DNA from: Tenrec ecaudatus | Taxonomy: Eukaryota > Chordata > Mammalia > Afrosoricida > Tenrecidae | DNA length: 64,000 bases | Direction: 5' to 3' | NCBI RefSeq assembly: GCF_050624435.1 | Contig: NC_134535.1 | Location: forward strand, 129,446,731 to 129,510,730 | In this document: positions 24,001-58,236 of the stretch, one piece after another | How the letters are laid out: every line of letters begins with the position of its first letter | Numbering within the stretch: position 1 is the stretch's first letter | Made by a program: the position numbers and the translations under genes | Notes under the pieces: model-generated | What the model was told of the DNA's origin: nothing | Seen by the model: only the letters and a program-made list of their open reading frames with translations | Database searches by the model: none

Positions 24001-24448
24001 GGATAACCAGAATAGTGCGCCTGGGAGACTTGGTCTTACATTCTCTGGACGTGTCATCAGCAGGGGTCAGCCCCTAGAGAAGGCCGTCATGTCCGGCAGG
24101 ATGACGAGGGTCAGCGAAAAGTGGGAGACCCTCGAGGAGATGGGGTGATAGATACAGTGGCTGCAACCAGGAACTGAAAACACAGAAGTAGAACTTAAAG
24201 CTTCCTTTGGCTGGTTAAAAAAAGAAAATAAAAACAGCAGTCGCTGCGAAGAAGGAAAAGCTGTAACTTCTGAGGAGTTCGGGGCTCTCACTGAGGCTGG
24301 AGGCTCAACCAGACCATCCACCCCACTCCCGCCGCCGACCGACCGACTCCCCCGGTGCAGGTAAGGGTGCCCGCAGCCACTTGCTCTCCGCCCCCCCCCC
24401 CCCCCAACCCCGGAGGCTGTCAGGAACGACTCACCGCGCAGGCCGCAT
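1..24448 (-). CDS. RAD51AP1: RAD51-associated protein 1, gene span (last exon cut by window start)
   Basis: RAD51AP1 is a nuclear protein that binds DNA and RAD51 and stimulates strand invasion in homologous recombination; it also pairs with the USP1-UAF1 deubiquitinase. Nine exons are recognised by their protein: 24435-24448, 18027-18076, 15003-15141, 13648-13757, 12374-12460, 11712-11861, 9871-10035, 5847-5984 and 1-44. All junctions are GT-AG and phases match throughout, giving 299 codons so far. Diagnostic stretches are RHKKPVNYSQF near the N-terminus, MALDDKLYHRDLE in the middle, SNCSVTSDYVDLDEIT, KSKCSAL and RPKWVPP near the C-terminus. The coding exon that in human (from memory) reads about LPEGTFSIPASAVPCTK was not found between exons 3 and 5. 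The RAD51-binding C-terminal tail lies mostly before position 1. Introns are packed with SINEs and LINEs. Identity is near certain; exon 4 and the last exon are less sure. Confidence 0.95.
820..1255 (+). repeat. Polyadenylated retroelement 3' region (family T)
   Basis: Purine-rich sequence, then CAAGGGCTCAAGTAGAAAG and an ending GAGCCCCCAATGAAAATA with an A-run. The same signature recurs in at least seven other copies in this window. It looks like an L1 3' untranslated region or a non-autonomous derivative; the name is not known to me. Confidence 0.7.
1260..1600 (+). repeat. Ancient mammalian LTR-like repeat, 3' part
   Basis: The stretch ends with CTAGCCTCCTAAACGGTGAG followed by a weak AATAA signal and CAGCCCAAGACTGA, the usual end of an old mammalian interspersed repeat. 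A 61-codon frame inside it is a chance product. Confidence 0.45.
3190..3405 (+). repeat. Ancient repeat fragment with an ACC-rich microsatellite
   Basis: TATTATGGGTTGAATTGTG and ATTTGGGAATAGG are typical of the 5' part of an old mammalian LTR-like element. An (ACC)n run at about 3215-3238 interrupts it. Confidence 0.45.
3655..3823 (+). repeat. Family T element, first insertion in the RTE copy
   Basis: A short 5'-truncated copy ending CAAGAGCCCAATAAAAGTAT. It is bounded by AGAATTATGGTGCTGG at 3639-3654 and AGAGTTACGGTGCTGG at 3824-3839, an aged target-site duplication. Confidence 0.75.
3840..4164 (+). repeat. Family T element, second insertion at the same site
   Basis: A longer copy ending GTAAGAGCACCCCAGTAAAA with an A-run. 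It is bounded by the duplicate at 3824-3839 and by AGAATGATGGTGCTGG at 4165-4180, after which the RTE sequence continues. Confidence 0.75.
4270..4850 (+). repeat. Probable solo LTR of an endogenous retrovirus
   Basis: About 580 bases split an otherwise colinear RTE copy. Near the 3' end a TATAAGG box at about 4700 is followed by CTCACTCTCTCTGCTCAG and a T-rich segment TTTTTGTCTGTCTCTTAATT, as in the R and U5 parts of an LTR. A GGTGGG-like flank is seen on both sides but the exact ends are unclear. No retroviral gene is present. Confidence 0.42.
5555..5770 (-). repeat. Second Afrotherian SINE-like repeat
   Basis: GTGGCTACTTCCTCTGAGGT, AGAAACCTGTGCACGAGGGT and CAATACGACAAACTCAT belong to a repeat also seen at 6200-6440 and 16440-16720. 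I recognise it as an elephant/tenrec interspersed family but not its exact name. Confidence 0.5.
5847..5984 (-). CDS. RAD51AP1: RAD51AP1 coding exon 9
   Basis: The 138-base exon encodes VSAPVTAKSGSPPSPKKVSI, then SAEIARTPSQIGKPPTASS and RPKWVPP. The human counterpart ends KKPKWVPPA, so the RPKWVPP motif fixes the identity. Acceptor CTTTGGCAG, donor GTACAG. The 5.8 kb intron that follows is the largest before the end of the gene. Confidence 0.93.
6549..6722 (-). mobile_element. SPIN/URR1-type non-autonomous hAT element
   Basis: The termini CAGCAGTCCTAAACCTGTGG and GGTGAGAACCACTG are inverted repeats, and the inside carries TAGCAAAATGACAGTGATGA. Flanks CTCTAGGG and CTGTGGAG share five of eight bases, and the left one fits the hAT target preference. 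The 174-base length and sequence fit the SPIN miniature elements. Confidence 0.75.
7415..7495. mobile_element. Palindromic mariner-like MITE
   Basis: GGGGCTTCAGAAAGTTCATG on the left is mirrored by TATGAACATTTTAAAGTTCT on the right, with TATA-rich flanks. Similar sequences lie at 38418-38510 and 53030-53103. Confidence 0.5.
7990..8460 (+). repeat. Ancient mammalian LTR-like repeat, near full length
   Basis: ACCTTACATGGCAAAGGGTC, AGCAATCACAAGGATCCTTG and, at the end, ACTAATAAATGTGTTTTTAA followed by TAACTTGTTACAGTAGC are landmarks of an old mammal-wide repeat of MLT/MER style; I do not assign the subfamily. An overlapping pair of 80-codon frames is accidental. Confidence 0.5.
9871..10035 (-). 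CDS. RAD51AP1: RAD51AP1 coding exon 8
   Basis: The 165-base exon encodes SDSAEDSDVGESEDADDNFT, then a basic region VSKSKAKARVREEEKAKPPV and ERAEKNPKSKCSAL. It corresponds to human EDSEDDSDFCESEDNDEDFS through KSKSKCNAL, an acidic patch followed by a lysine-rich patch. Acceptor TTTTAG, donor GTAAGC; phase 1 on both sides. Confidence 0.95.
10290..10422 (-). repeat. AfroSINE, head part
   Basis: Antisense tRNA-like head: GGTGGGTTTGAACCACTGGC, GTTAGCAGCCCAGTGCTTAA and CCACTGCACTACCAGGACCC. Confidence 0.85.
10690..10845 (-). repeat. AfroSINE, diverged
   Basis: Antisense copy with CAGTCGGCAGCCAGCCACGC and CCTTCACTACCAAGACTC at its head end. Confidence 0.65.
10858..11068 (-). repeat. AfroSINE, near full length
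   Basis: Antisense copy from ACTCACTGCCATCCAGTCAA through CAGGAGCCGACTGGTGGTTT to ACTATGCCACCAGGTCTCC. Confidence 0.88.
11712..11861 (-). CDS. RAD51AP1: RAD51AP1 coding exon 7
   Basis: The 150-base exon encodes LDEITEEDDLPSVRGKRQ, then AAAKGAEQQREILLGSSDGD and SVGNSEPDFDS. It matches the human LDKITVEDD, KRKAASKAAAQQRKIL and SDGDSANDTEPDF segments. The donor is AGTA|GTAAGT and the acceptor CTCCTGAAG. The acidic serine-rich stretch is typical of this protein. Confidence 0.95.
11862..12373 (-). other. RAD51AP1 intron 6
   Basis: 512 bases. A C/G homopolymer run lies beside the exon 7 acceptor (about 11887-11895), and 12115-12300 is GC-rich. No gene is seen. Confidence 0.8.
12374..12460 (-). 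CDS. RAD51AP1: RAD51AP1 coding exon 6
   Basis: The 87-base exon gives NPEHCDSNGTEARTRPP, then HVSNCSVTSDYV, and joins the next exon as DLDEIT. The second half aligns with human HISNCSVASDYLDLDKIT, while the first half is diverged. The exon is too short and interrupted to stand out as an open frame; it was located by the acceptor CTATTCAG, the donor GTCAGT and phase 1 at both ends. Confidence 0.88.
12560..12742 (-). repeat. AfroSINE
   Basis: Antisense copy: AGAACTGCCCCACGGGGGTC, TGGATTTGAACAGCCAACCT and ACTGCACCACCAGGGATCCC. First of three consecutive copies. Confidence 0.85.
12748..12918 (-). repeat. AfroSINE
   Basis: Antisense copy: AACCAAACCCACTGCTATCA, TGGGGTTTCCAAGGCTCTGA and CCCCCTACACTACCAGGGCT. 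Second of three. Confidence 0.85.
12932..13112 (-). repeat. AfroSINE
   Basis: Antisense copy: CCCACTGCCATCGAGTCATC, TAGGGCAGAACAGAACTGCT and AACCGCCAACCTATCAGCAA. Third of three. Confidence 0.85.
13648..13757 (-). CDS. RAD51AP1: RAD51AP1 coding exon 5 (human numbering)
   Basis: The 110-base exon gives MALDDKLYHRDLELALALS, then VKQTPTISSDSPEARGQ, which aligns with human MALDDKLYQRDLEVALALS. The acceptor follows a pyrimidine-rich tract ending TGTTTCAG; the donor is CAGA|GTAACT. The methionine here is internal. It enters in phase 2 and leaves in phase 1. Confidence 0.95.
14040..14195 (-). repeat. AfroSINE, rearranged
   Basis: Antisense copy with GAACTGACCCGCGGGGTTTG and GCTGGGTGGGCTCAAAGCAC. 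Weak exon-like matches in this interval come from the SINE. Confidence 0.65.
14375..14550 (-). repeat. AfroSINE
   Basis: Antisense copy: TGGCGACTCTACAGGACAGG, GGAGCTGCTGGTCGTTTCAA and AATAGGCCACCAGGACTCCT. Confidence 0.85.
15003..15141 (-). CDS. RAD51AP1: RAD51AP1 coding exon 3
   Basis: The exon encodes GDFVSTASLKKKPRTDTKE followed by a lysine-rich run (LKQEKPKPKLTKLKKED) and ends QEKAPNK plus AG of the next codon. It matches the human DDFVSATVPLNKKSRTAPKELKQ region. Acceptor CACAAATAG, donor GTGAGA. It leaves in phase 2, the same phase in which the next recognised exon begins. Confidence 0.95.
15718..15830 (-). mobile_element. Palindromic 113-base MITE with TA duplication (family P)
   Basis: Inverted ends CCGCATATGCTCGAGGATAA and ACACGAGAATATACAG are flanked by TA on both sides (15716-15717, 15831-15832). 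The core ACCACAAAAACTGCATTAAA is the reverse complement of the two other copies. TA duplications point to a Tc1/mariner-type transposase. Confidence 0.8.
16440..16720 (-). repeat. Second Afrotherian SINE-like repeat
   Basis: AGATCGGCGGGCTTGTCGCT, TTGGAAGCTCTGCTGAAACG and CAGCATCACGGCCACACA match the family at 5555-5770. Confidence 0.5.
17420..17620 (+). repeat. AfroSINE
   Basis: Sense copy with TACTAACCACAAGGTTGGCG and GGTTCAACCTGCTCAGGGGC; the 3' end ACTCAACAGCAACCGACGAC is LINE-tail-like. Confidence 0.75.
17765..17880 (-). repeat. Family T 3' end, antisense
   Basis: AATCATTTATTGGGGGCTCA and TGTATCAAGCACATTTGTAC are the reverse complement of the family T end. Confidence 0.75.
17882..17965 (-). 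repeat. AfroSINE head fragment
   Basis: TTTGAATAGCTGGCTCTGTG, TTGGCAGCCCCATGCTTAAC and CTGCGGCACATCGGGGATGC; an old antisense fragment abutting the family T tail. Confidence 0.55.
18027..18076 (-). CDS. RAD51AP1: RAD51AP1 coding exon 2
   Basis: Read on the minus strand this 50-base exon gives (R)HKKPVNYSQFEDSDSD, almost identical to the human N-terminus, which contributes to DNA binding. The acceptor is TCATAG and the donor GTAAGT. It enters in phase 2 and leaves in phase 1. Confidence 0.96.
18240..18330 (-). repeat. AfroSINE fragment
   Basis: Antisense partial copy: CCCTGCCATTGAGTCAGTGT and AAAAAGCCTCACCATTCTCC. Confidence 0.65.
19790..20300 (+). mobile_element. RTE/BovB-type LINE fragment (reverse transcriptase)
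   Basis: The plus strand gives a diverged fingers/palm region with GCILSPNIFNLHAEQAVQAA, GLYEDEGEIRL and AHADSTALLAERKEEL, matching the RTE GC.LSP.LFNLYAE and YADDT motifs. The catalytic YADD is replaced by HADS, and stops interrupt the frame. Confidence 0.8.
21300..21480 (-). repeat. AfroSINE inside the RTE copy
   Basis: Antisense copy: GTGGAGCAGAACTATTCCAC, GAGCAGAAAGCCTCCTCTTT and TGACCTTACAGTTAGCAGCA. Confidence 0.8.
22035..22281 (+). mobile_element. L1 3' end inserted in the RTE copy
   Basis: AACTATTCTAAAATCGATTG, TGGAATTGTATGATATGCGG and GCCAATAAAACTGTTTAATT are the usual 3' end of an L1. The flanks at about 22017-22034 and 22282-22299 share CAGA and AAGGCT, an imperfect target-site duplication, and RTE sequence resumes immediately after. 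Confidence 0.75.
22547..23691 (+). mobile_element. Family T retroelement, 1.1 kb, inserted in the RTE copy
   Basis: The copy is bounded by AAGAAA at 22541-22546 and 23692-23697; joining the flanks restores the RTE sequence. It ends TGTAAGAGCCCCCAATAAAA with a short A-rich tail. No open frame of note is present. It aligns along about 900 bases with the copy at 31747-32749. Confidence 0.82.
24435..24448 (-). CDS. RAD51AP1: RAD51AP1 coding exon 1 (start codon)
   Basis: This 14-base exon carries ATG and the residues MRPA plus two bases of an arginine codon, and ends at a GTGAGT donor. Bases -3 to -1 are AAG, a good Kozak context. The start follows from the match to the known N-terminus MVRPVRHKK: here valine 2 is missing (MRPARHKK). 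The exon lies inside the CpG island, 60-100 bases from the E2F-type site. Confidence 0.93.
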
Positions 24449-24518
24449 CTTGGACGCCTTTCCCGGCTGAAACGTTCTAATTTGCAAAGTGGCCCAAGCG
24501 GCAGCGACGGCCGTTTCC

Positions 24519-24533
24519 GTTCCCGCGCAAAAC
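24519..24533 (-). promoter_or_regulatory. E2F-type site
   Basis: The minus strand reads TTTTGCGCGGGAA, a near-perfect E2F consensus, about 70-85 bases upstream of the RAD51AP1 start codon. RAD51AP1 is an S-phase repair gene, so E2F control is plausible. Function is inferred. Confidence 0.7.
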
Positions 24534-24570
24534 CGAACGCCGGCGTCCTCCGCCCAGCGGCCGCGCTCCT

Positions 24571-24575
24571 CCAAT
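24571..24575 (+). promoter_or_regulatory. CCAAT box
   Basis: CCAAT followed by CACG lies between the E2F-type site and the NRF1 palindrome, in the region expected to separate the two transcription starts. NF-Y sites are common in bidirectional promoters. Confidence 0.5.
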
Positions 24576-24598
24576 CACGCCCAGCCGCGCTTACGTCG

Positions 24599-24608
24599 GC
24601 GCATGCGC
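24599..24608. promoter_or_regulatory. NRF1 palindrome
   Basis: GCGCATGCGC is the exact palindromic core of the NRF1 motif and can act on both genes equally. It sits about 150 bases upstream of the RAD51AP1 start codon. Confidence 0.7.
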
Positions 24609-24699
24609 CCTGAGCAGGTCCCAGTTGGCCCCGCCCTGCCCGACGCGCCGGCAGCTCCGCGATGGGCTCATCCTGACGCCTGCACTTTCGTCACAACAG

Positions 24700-24975
24700 T
24701 GGCTTTTGGTGCTGCCTTTGGAACACCCCATCATAGTCGAAAACCGCTAACGACTTTTTTCAAACCACTGAAGGATCCATTCTGGATTAAAAAGACACCC
24801 GAACCCACTTATTTTCTACTGGGGGCCAGGCAAAAAGGGAAAATATCGGGGCGAATCTGCCGCGGCGGATTACTGGTTGCAACGAGGGGTTGTCAGGTCA
24901 GCTGACGTTCGTGGAGGAAGTGCTCGTTGACAGGTCGGAGTGTGCGGACTGCTCGGGATTTGGCAACCAGGAGAG
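24700..24975 (+). other. C12orf4: Probable C12orf4 non-coding first exon (5' limit unknown)
   Basis: The first coding exon of C12orf4 begins with an acceptor at 28363, so an untranslated first exon must lie upstream. The best donor in the right place is GAGAG|GTGAGA at 24975/24976, downstream of the promoter elements. The transcription start cannot be placed; the left boundary given is nominal. A second plus-strand donor (GTGCAG|GTAAGG at 24360/24361) is an alternative. Confidence 0.4.
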
Positions 24976-25799
24976 GTGAGACCAGAACCCCAAACAGGGA
25001 ACTTCTTCAGACTAAAAACTCCCAAATGATGGGCAGGTTCCCTCCCTCGGCGGAAGCTTCTCAGTGATTTGAGCCTCAGCGTCTCCATTCGATTGGTGGT
25101 CTGCGCTCGGTCCAGCCCTCCCGCCCCAGCTTTGTATCGAAAACCCTCCTTAAAAATATTTAGAACTACCCTGCAAAACACAGGAGAGTCTTCAGATAGA
25201 CTGTTAGCCAAAAGCATAAAAACAAAAATGGGGGTGGGAGGGGAGTGGGGGGATGGGCGCCAGTATCCGTTTGCAAAAGCCGCATAAATTTAAGCTTTGA
25301 TTCGGTTGAAACCGTAGCTCCTCGTTTCGGATCCCTGCTACAGTGGTCTTTTACAGCCTCTGCTTTCATCTTGTGACTTTCATGGTGATAGGTACTTATT
25401 TTATTACAAGGTTCTATTTATTGATCATCATGTGCTGGTGTTTGACTACTGACAGTTGTCCTTCCAACAAGGTGGCAAGTAAATGGCAGAACTAGAATTT
25501 GAGCTACCGCGTCTAGGATTGCCGGTATCACACTGCCTTCAACCCACACACAATCTTACCTTAAAGCTAAGTGCACCGCGTCAGAGGCTGTGGTATTGAT
25601 AAGACATGGCCCTTTACCTCAGGATGCTCACAATCTGGTGAGGGCATGGTATCCATAAAGCTGGGGATGTAAATAGGGATTCAGTTCTGAGGGTTGTTTC
25701 CAGTTTGAGGTTTTAATGAATAAACCGCAGTGAATAGTCTTCTACGTGTTTTGTGTGTGTATGTGTATCATAAGTTATCTATGTCTCTTATGCTGTCTA

Positions 25800-26215
25800 T
25801 GAGAGTAAGTAAAAATTCACTTCTACAAAATCACAAAAACCTTATTAAAGGAAAATGTCAAAATGTAAAGCTCTTGCTTCTTGGCATATCCTCCACCTAG
25901 CTCTATGCGCTTCAGTGTTTTTATCTCTCCTAACTCTTCCTCCCCAAACTCTGCACTCTTTGATTTATACCAAATCAAAACATAAGTTTTTGTATCCTTG
26001 GGGAATCTCAGACTGTGTTCCTTTGAAATGTTCTTTGCATTTGGGAAACAAGAAGAAGTCTGGATGACAAGATCAGGCCTGTAGGGTACATGGTATAAAG
26101 TTTCATGACGAAATTTTCATAGGACAGCCCTTGCTACTGTTGAGAATGTGCAGATGCATTTTCCTGGCAGGGGAAAAAATTCCTTGGTTCAACTTTTGTG
26201 ACCTTTTTCTCACTA
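25800..26215 (-). pseudogene. Degenerate mariner-type transposase fragment
   Basis: The minus strand, with frame changes, gives QENASAHSQQ, then LYHVPYRPDLVIQTSSCFPN and AKNISK, and later LKRIELGGGY. These resemble the mariner HDNAPAH, PHPPYSPDLAPSDFFLFP and terminal ALGGEY segments. Frame breaks make it non-functional. The assignment rests on motif spacing only. Confidence 0.5.
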
Positions 26216-26277
26216 ATGCAATTTTCAATTTTCATGATGGTCTTATGTCCTTCAAAAAATATATATTTTTGATTACT

Positions 26278-26635
26278 CAGGATCAGTGGTGAGAGTGGAG
26301 GGTGGAGGGAAGGTGAGGGTGAAAGGGGAACAAATTACAAGGTCTACATATAGCCTCCTCCCTGGGGGATGGACAGCGGAGAAGTAGGTGAGGGGATACG
26401 TCAGATAGTATAAGATATCACAAAATAATTTATAAATTATCAAGGGTTCATGGGGGAGGGGGGAATGGGGAGGGAGGGTGAAAATGAGCTGATACTAAGG
26501 GCTCAAGTAGAAAGCAAATATTTTGAGAATAATGATGGCAACATATGTTCAAATGTGCTTGACACAGTTGATGTATGTATGGATTGTGATAAGAGTTGTA
26601 TGAGCCCCTAATAAAATGATTTCACACACAAAAAG
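26278..26635 (+). repeat. Family T retroelement 3' region
   Basis: AGGATCAGTGGTGAGAGTGG at the start, ACTAAGGGCTCAAGTAGAAA inside, and GAGCCCCTAATAAAATGATT at the end. Confidence 0.8.
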
Positions 26636-27169
26636 ATTACTCCTTTGGAATCTTAGAAATAGCAGCCATAACCTTTTGAATTGACCTCTCTGCCTTGACT
26701 TTAACTGGCCCAGCAGATTCCCTTGGAAGCCACTGTTGGATTGGACCTTTTGTTTAGTATTGAAGACTTCCTAGCAGCACATTACTAAAAGAACATGCCT
26801 GCAGACATACGTTGATTGTATAGACATGTTTAAATAATATGTGTGAGTGTCTGAACTAGGACCCTAGTAGCAATACCTTTTGATTTACTCATATTTGCAA
26901 ATTGTATAACTTAAGTATGCATACATATTTTTGTATATATTTATGAGTCTTAGAAATGATTCATATGCATATAGAAATGGTATAACAAAAGACACATGTA
27001 GACTTATACTCAACACATACTGTGTATTTCACAAATAACACATTACAGTTTTTGTCAAACTGCAAGCCCTCATGCGTTAGCTTCCTATGTACATTCCATG
27101 TATTTTATTTATATGGGTGCATTATATGCAAAAATATAGTAGACAATTACATGCATCTTTTTTAAATAG

Positions 27170-27368
27170 AAGAAACCCAGGTGGAAAATTGGGTTAAAAA
27201 TTAGACTGCTAACCACAATATCAATGGTTGAAACCCAGCAGCTGCTCTGTGGGAGAAAGATAAGGCTGTTAGTCCTCCTAAAGATACATAGTCTTGGGAA
27301 CCCAATGGAGCACTCTACTCTGTGCTACGGGGTCACCAGAAGTCAGCATGGACTCACTGGGCATAGGG
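27170..27368 (+). repeat. AfroSINE
   Basis: Sense copy: AGACTGCTAACCACAATATC, GGTTGAAACCCAGCAGCTGC and AGTCAGCATGGACTCACTGG. Confidence 0.8.
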
Positions 27369-27404
27369 TTATATGTGGTATATCCTATACAAAATAAAAC
27401 CAAA

Positions 27405-27525
27405 CTCAGTGCAATTTTTGTTGAATCCAACTCACAGCAACTCTAGAGGACGAAGTAGAACTGCCCCCGTGGGTTTCCGAGACCGTAACTCTATGGGAGT
27501 CGAAAGCCTTGTCTTTCTCCAGGGG
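27405..27525 (-). repeat. AfroSINE, partial
   Basis: Antisense copy in inverted arrangement with the previous one: GTAGAACTGCCCCCGTGGGT and GTCGAAAGCCTTGTCTTTCT. Confidence 0.75.
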
Positions 27526-28380
27526 TATATACTTGGGGTGGGGCAGTCTTCCAAAGTAGCTGTACCAATTTCCATTGCTTTACTTTTAATAAATGCTAGC
27601 TAATTAACTGTGAATGAAACAAATATCTCTGCGCTATGGTAAAATAATTTGTTTAAAATTACTGTATAATAACCTCGATGCAGATTTGAAAAAATAGTCT
27701 GGACTTTAAAAAATCAAGCCAGTGGCTTCCTCTTCCACCTCACCTCTGCTTCAAATCCTTTTGTCTGAGTTATTTTTATAGTTCAGGTGACCTCTTTTTA
27801 GAGAACAATATAGATAATTGCTTGTTCTTTGTTTTTTTCCAGCAAGGAACACAACATTTTAAAACACCATACAATGCAACAGCTATTAATTTGTACCTGA
27901 AATTATATTGCCAGTACACTGTCTGGCACATGAATTAAAACAAAGTCTTTCCACCTCAAAGAGACTTGTTGAGAGATCAGATGTGCCAAGTACCATGCTT
28001 CAGATCAGTGCAGTGTGATATGAGAGCTTGTAGTGAGGAGAGACCCCAACCTATTTTGTAGCGGATTTGAGATGGCTTCTTGGAGAATAGCCAAGCTGAG
28101 CCCTGAAGAGTCCATAGCTGATAGCCAAGGAAAGAAGAGCAGTAATTGTGCTCTAGGGGAAGGGAAAGACATTGAGAAAGGTTAGGAATGGAAAGAGAGG
28201 TTTGGTATCAGAAGAAACCGATGTCCTGAGTCTAACAAGGAAAAGCGTTGAGTGGTGGAACTCCGTAGAAATGGTGCGGCAACAACAAAGCACCGTGGTT
28301 GTGGTTGTGCTTGTTTTGTTTGGTGGGCTTACATCACCTGCAGCTGTTTTGTTAATTCCACAGAACTCCTGCCAAAGAAG

Positions 28381-56608
<28,228 letters not shown>

Positions 56609-56617
56609 TGATGACGT

Positions 56618-56790
56618 TCGGAGGCCCTGGGTGGAGCAGCTGGGTGAACGCTTGCCTACCAGCTGAGAGGTTGGTGGTTCGAACACACCCAGGCACATTT
56701 GGGAAGACAACCCTGGCAGTCTGCTTCTCAAAGGTCACAGCCTTTCTACTTCAGTTGGAATCCACTTGTCAGCAACTAGCTACAGGAACC
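56618..56790 (+). repeat. AfroSINE
   Basis: Sense copy starting 36 bases after coding exon 10: GAGGCCCTGGGTGGAGCAGC and TTGGTGGTTCGAACACACCC; the B-box-like GGTTCGAACAC is well kept. Confidence 0.85.
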
Positions 56791-58236
56791 ACATAACTAT
56801 ATGGGCTCTCAGCATTTGATGTTAGCAACCCCCTTTACGCTTTAAAATACTTTGTTTTACAAGGAAATTCCATCTCTGTATGGTTAACAAAAGTGTTATC
56901 TTTCTAATGTAAAACAACACCACACCGTGAACACTCTTTAGTCATAAAGGCTTAGAGAATTAGAACTTTGTCCAACAGTCGGGAAGCTAAAAGGCAAAAT
57001 AATCTAGCTTTTGAGAAGGCACTTCCCATCCTGGTCCTCCTCCTCCTTCCTTTCTTCATGCCTGTTTGCGTTTCCACTAGCACTACATTTTCCTCTGCGC
57101 TTAGAGTTGGTTTTAGCTGACAGTAAGCTCACTCGGCATTCTCATTAATGAGTAATGGAGAGAGATGCCAGGTGACAGGAAGAACCATTTTGAAAGGATG
57201 GTCTTTGGCTAATGTAGTCTTGATTTCCATTGTTAAACCATGGGCTAACCATTCACATTTAATTCCACACTGTATTTGGCTTGAGATTTTTAATTTAAAA
57301 AGTCTCCATGCTTCTCTGATTTTCTTCCTCCTTTCCTTCCCAACCCACAGAAAAGCAGTTAGAGGGGATAGCTTGTATAAATGATGCGAAAAACTGAAAC
57401 TCGAAACAAAATCTTCAGCTAGTCTGGAGCAACATAGGACCTCTTCCCTCCCCGTGGGTGCAGGCTGGCCCTTCCAGGAGAGCTGTGGCCATGAAGAGCC
57501 CACCAGCAACTCCGCATGCTTGCCCTGTGGCAGCAGAAGGAAAAAAAAATGTTTCAAAAGGCAGAAGCTTTTTTTGCTAACCGTTAGCTACACATTGTGA
57601 ATGCCAGAAAAGAAGGGCCACCGTTGATCACTAAAAGCAATTTGCCAAAATGCGCTATATGGTAAAGTACAACTGAAAGACCGTGTGACTCTTTTGAGTA
57701 ACTACGCTCCCTGTTGTGCTCATTTTAACACAACGTTCCATGCTGCCGTTTTGAGTCAGAAAATTGCAGACCTCCTCACGTTTCAGGCCATTCCCGTCTG
57801 TGGCCTCAGTCATCCGGAACATGGCACCGGGAGGCGTGGACCCACATGGGAGTTGTTTTCTGCTGTAGGATCCTGAAGTTTCAGTTGACAGTGAATTCCT
57901 GCCACAAGGAAACATCCAAACATTCTTGCAGCTGGACTCCTGGTTAACCAGCTTATAAAAATGGTTCTATGTAGGTGGGAAACAGCCTCAAAAGCAGTGT
58001 TTACAGAAGTCACCAAGTTCAGATTTACTTCCAGACATCTGATACTACGAGCGCTCCCTCTCCCACAAGGTTACAAAAGTTAAATGTTTTAAATTGGGAC
58101 CGCCAGCTGCAGGACATTAAACTGCTCTCGGAAGTGTCCAATTTAATTCACAAAAGTATATTGAGCCACGATCCTCCCATTTGTTGTGTTTAAACAGCCC
58201 TTCAGGTCAAGGAGTTTACAATCACACAGCGGTTGT

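Larger units (their letters stand above)
20585..24175 (+). mobile_element. RTE/BovB-type LINE, long nested copy
   Basis: Colinear RTE sequence runs from the endonuclease end (CAGAACAAGGTCAGGGGCTG), through the linker and reverse transcriptase (TTCCAGAACACATCTGCATA, GGATCTTGACTGAAAACAGA), to the C-terminal part at 23692-24175 (MALSFPLYAWESWTMNKEDR and, near the end, ATACAGTGGCTGCAACCAGG). It is split by a SINE (21300-21480), an L1 3' end (22035-22281) and a 1.1 kb element (22547-23691). It is dead: frames are broken throughout. Confidence 0.85.
18077..24434 (-). other. RAD51AP1 intron 1
   Basis: 6.4 kb with a partial AfroSINE (18240-18330), an RTE piece (19790-20300) and the large nested RTE block (20585-24175). 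18330-19790 has no recognised repeat apart from an unidentified minus-strand frame at 19495-19737. A run of 16 C lies at about 24391-24406. Confidence 0.8.
24290..24680. promoter_or_regulatory. Bidirectional CpG-island promoter of RAD51AP1 and C12orf4
   Basis: Base composition changes here from AT-rich intron to a CpG-dense block. RAD51AP1 starts leftwards at 24448 and the C12orf4 first exon must lie to the right. There is no TATA box. Visible sites include an E2F-type element, an NRF1 palindrome and a CCAAT box between the two genes. Head-to-head pairing of these two genes is also known in human. Exact transcription starts cannot be read from sequence alone. Confidence 0.85.
24976..28363 (+). 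other. C12orf4 intron 1
   Basis: Holds a degenerate mariner-type fragment (25800-26215), a family T element (26278-26635) and two AfroSINEs (27170-27368, 27405-27525). 24976-25800 and 27530-28363 show nothing recognisable. Confidence 0.8.

Noticed and set aside
24489-24905. 138-codon plus-strand open frame in the CpG island
   Set aside because: CpG-rich sequence has few stops; the frame ends before the probable first-exon donor and has no similarity to C12orf4. At most an upstream open frame.
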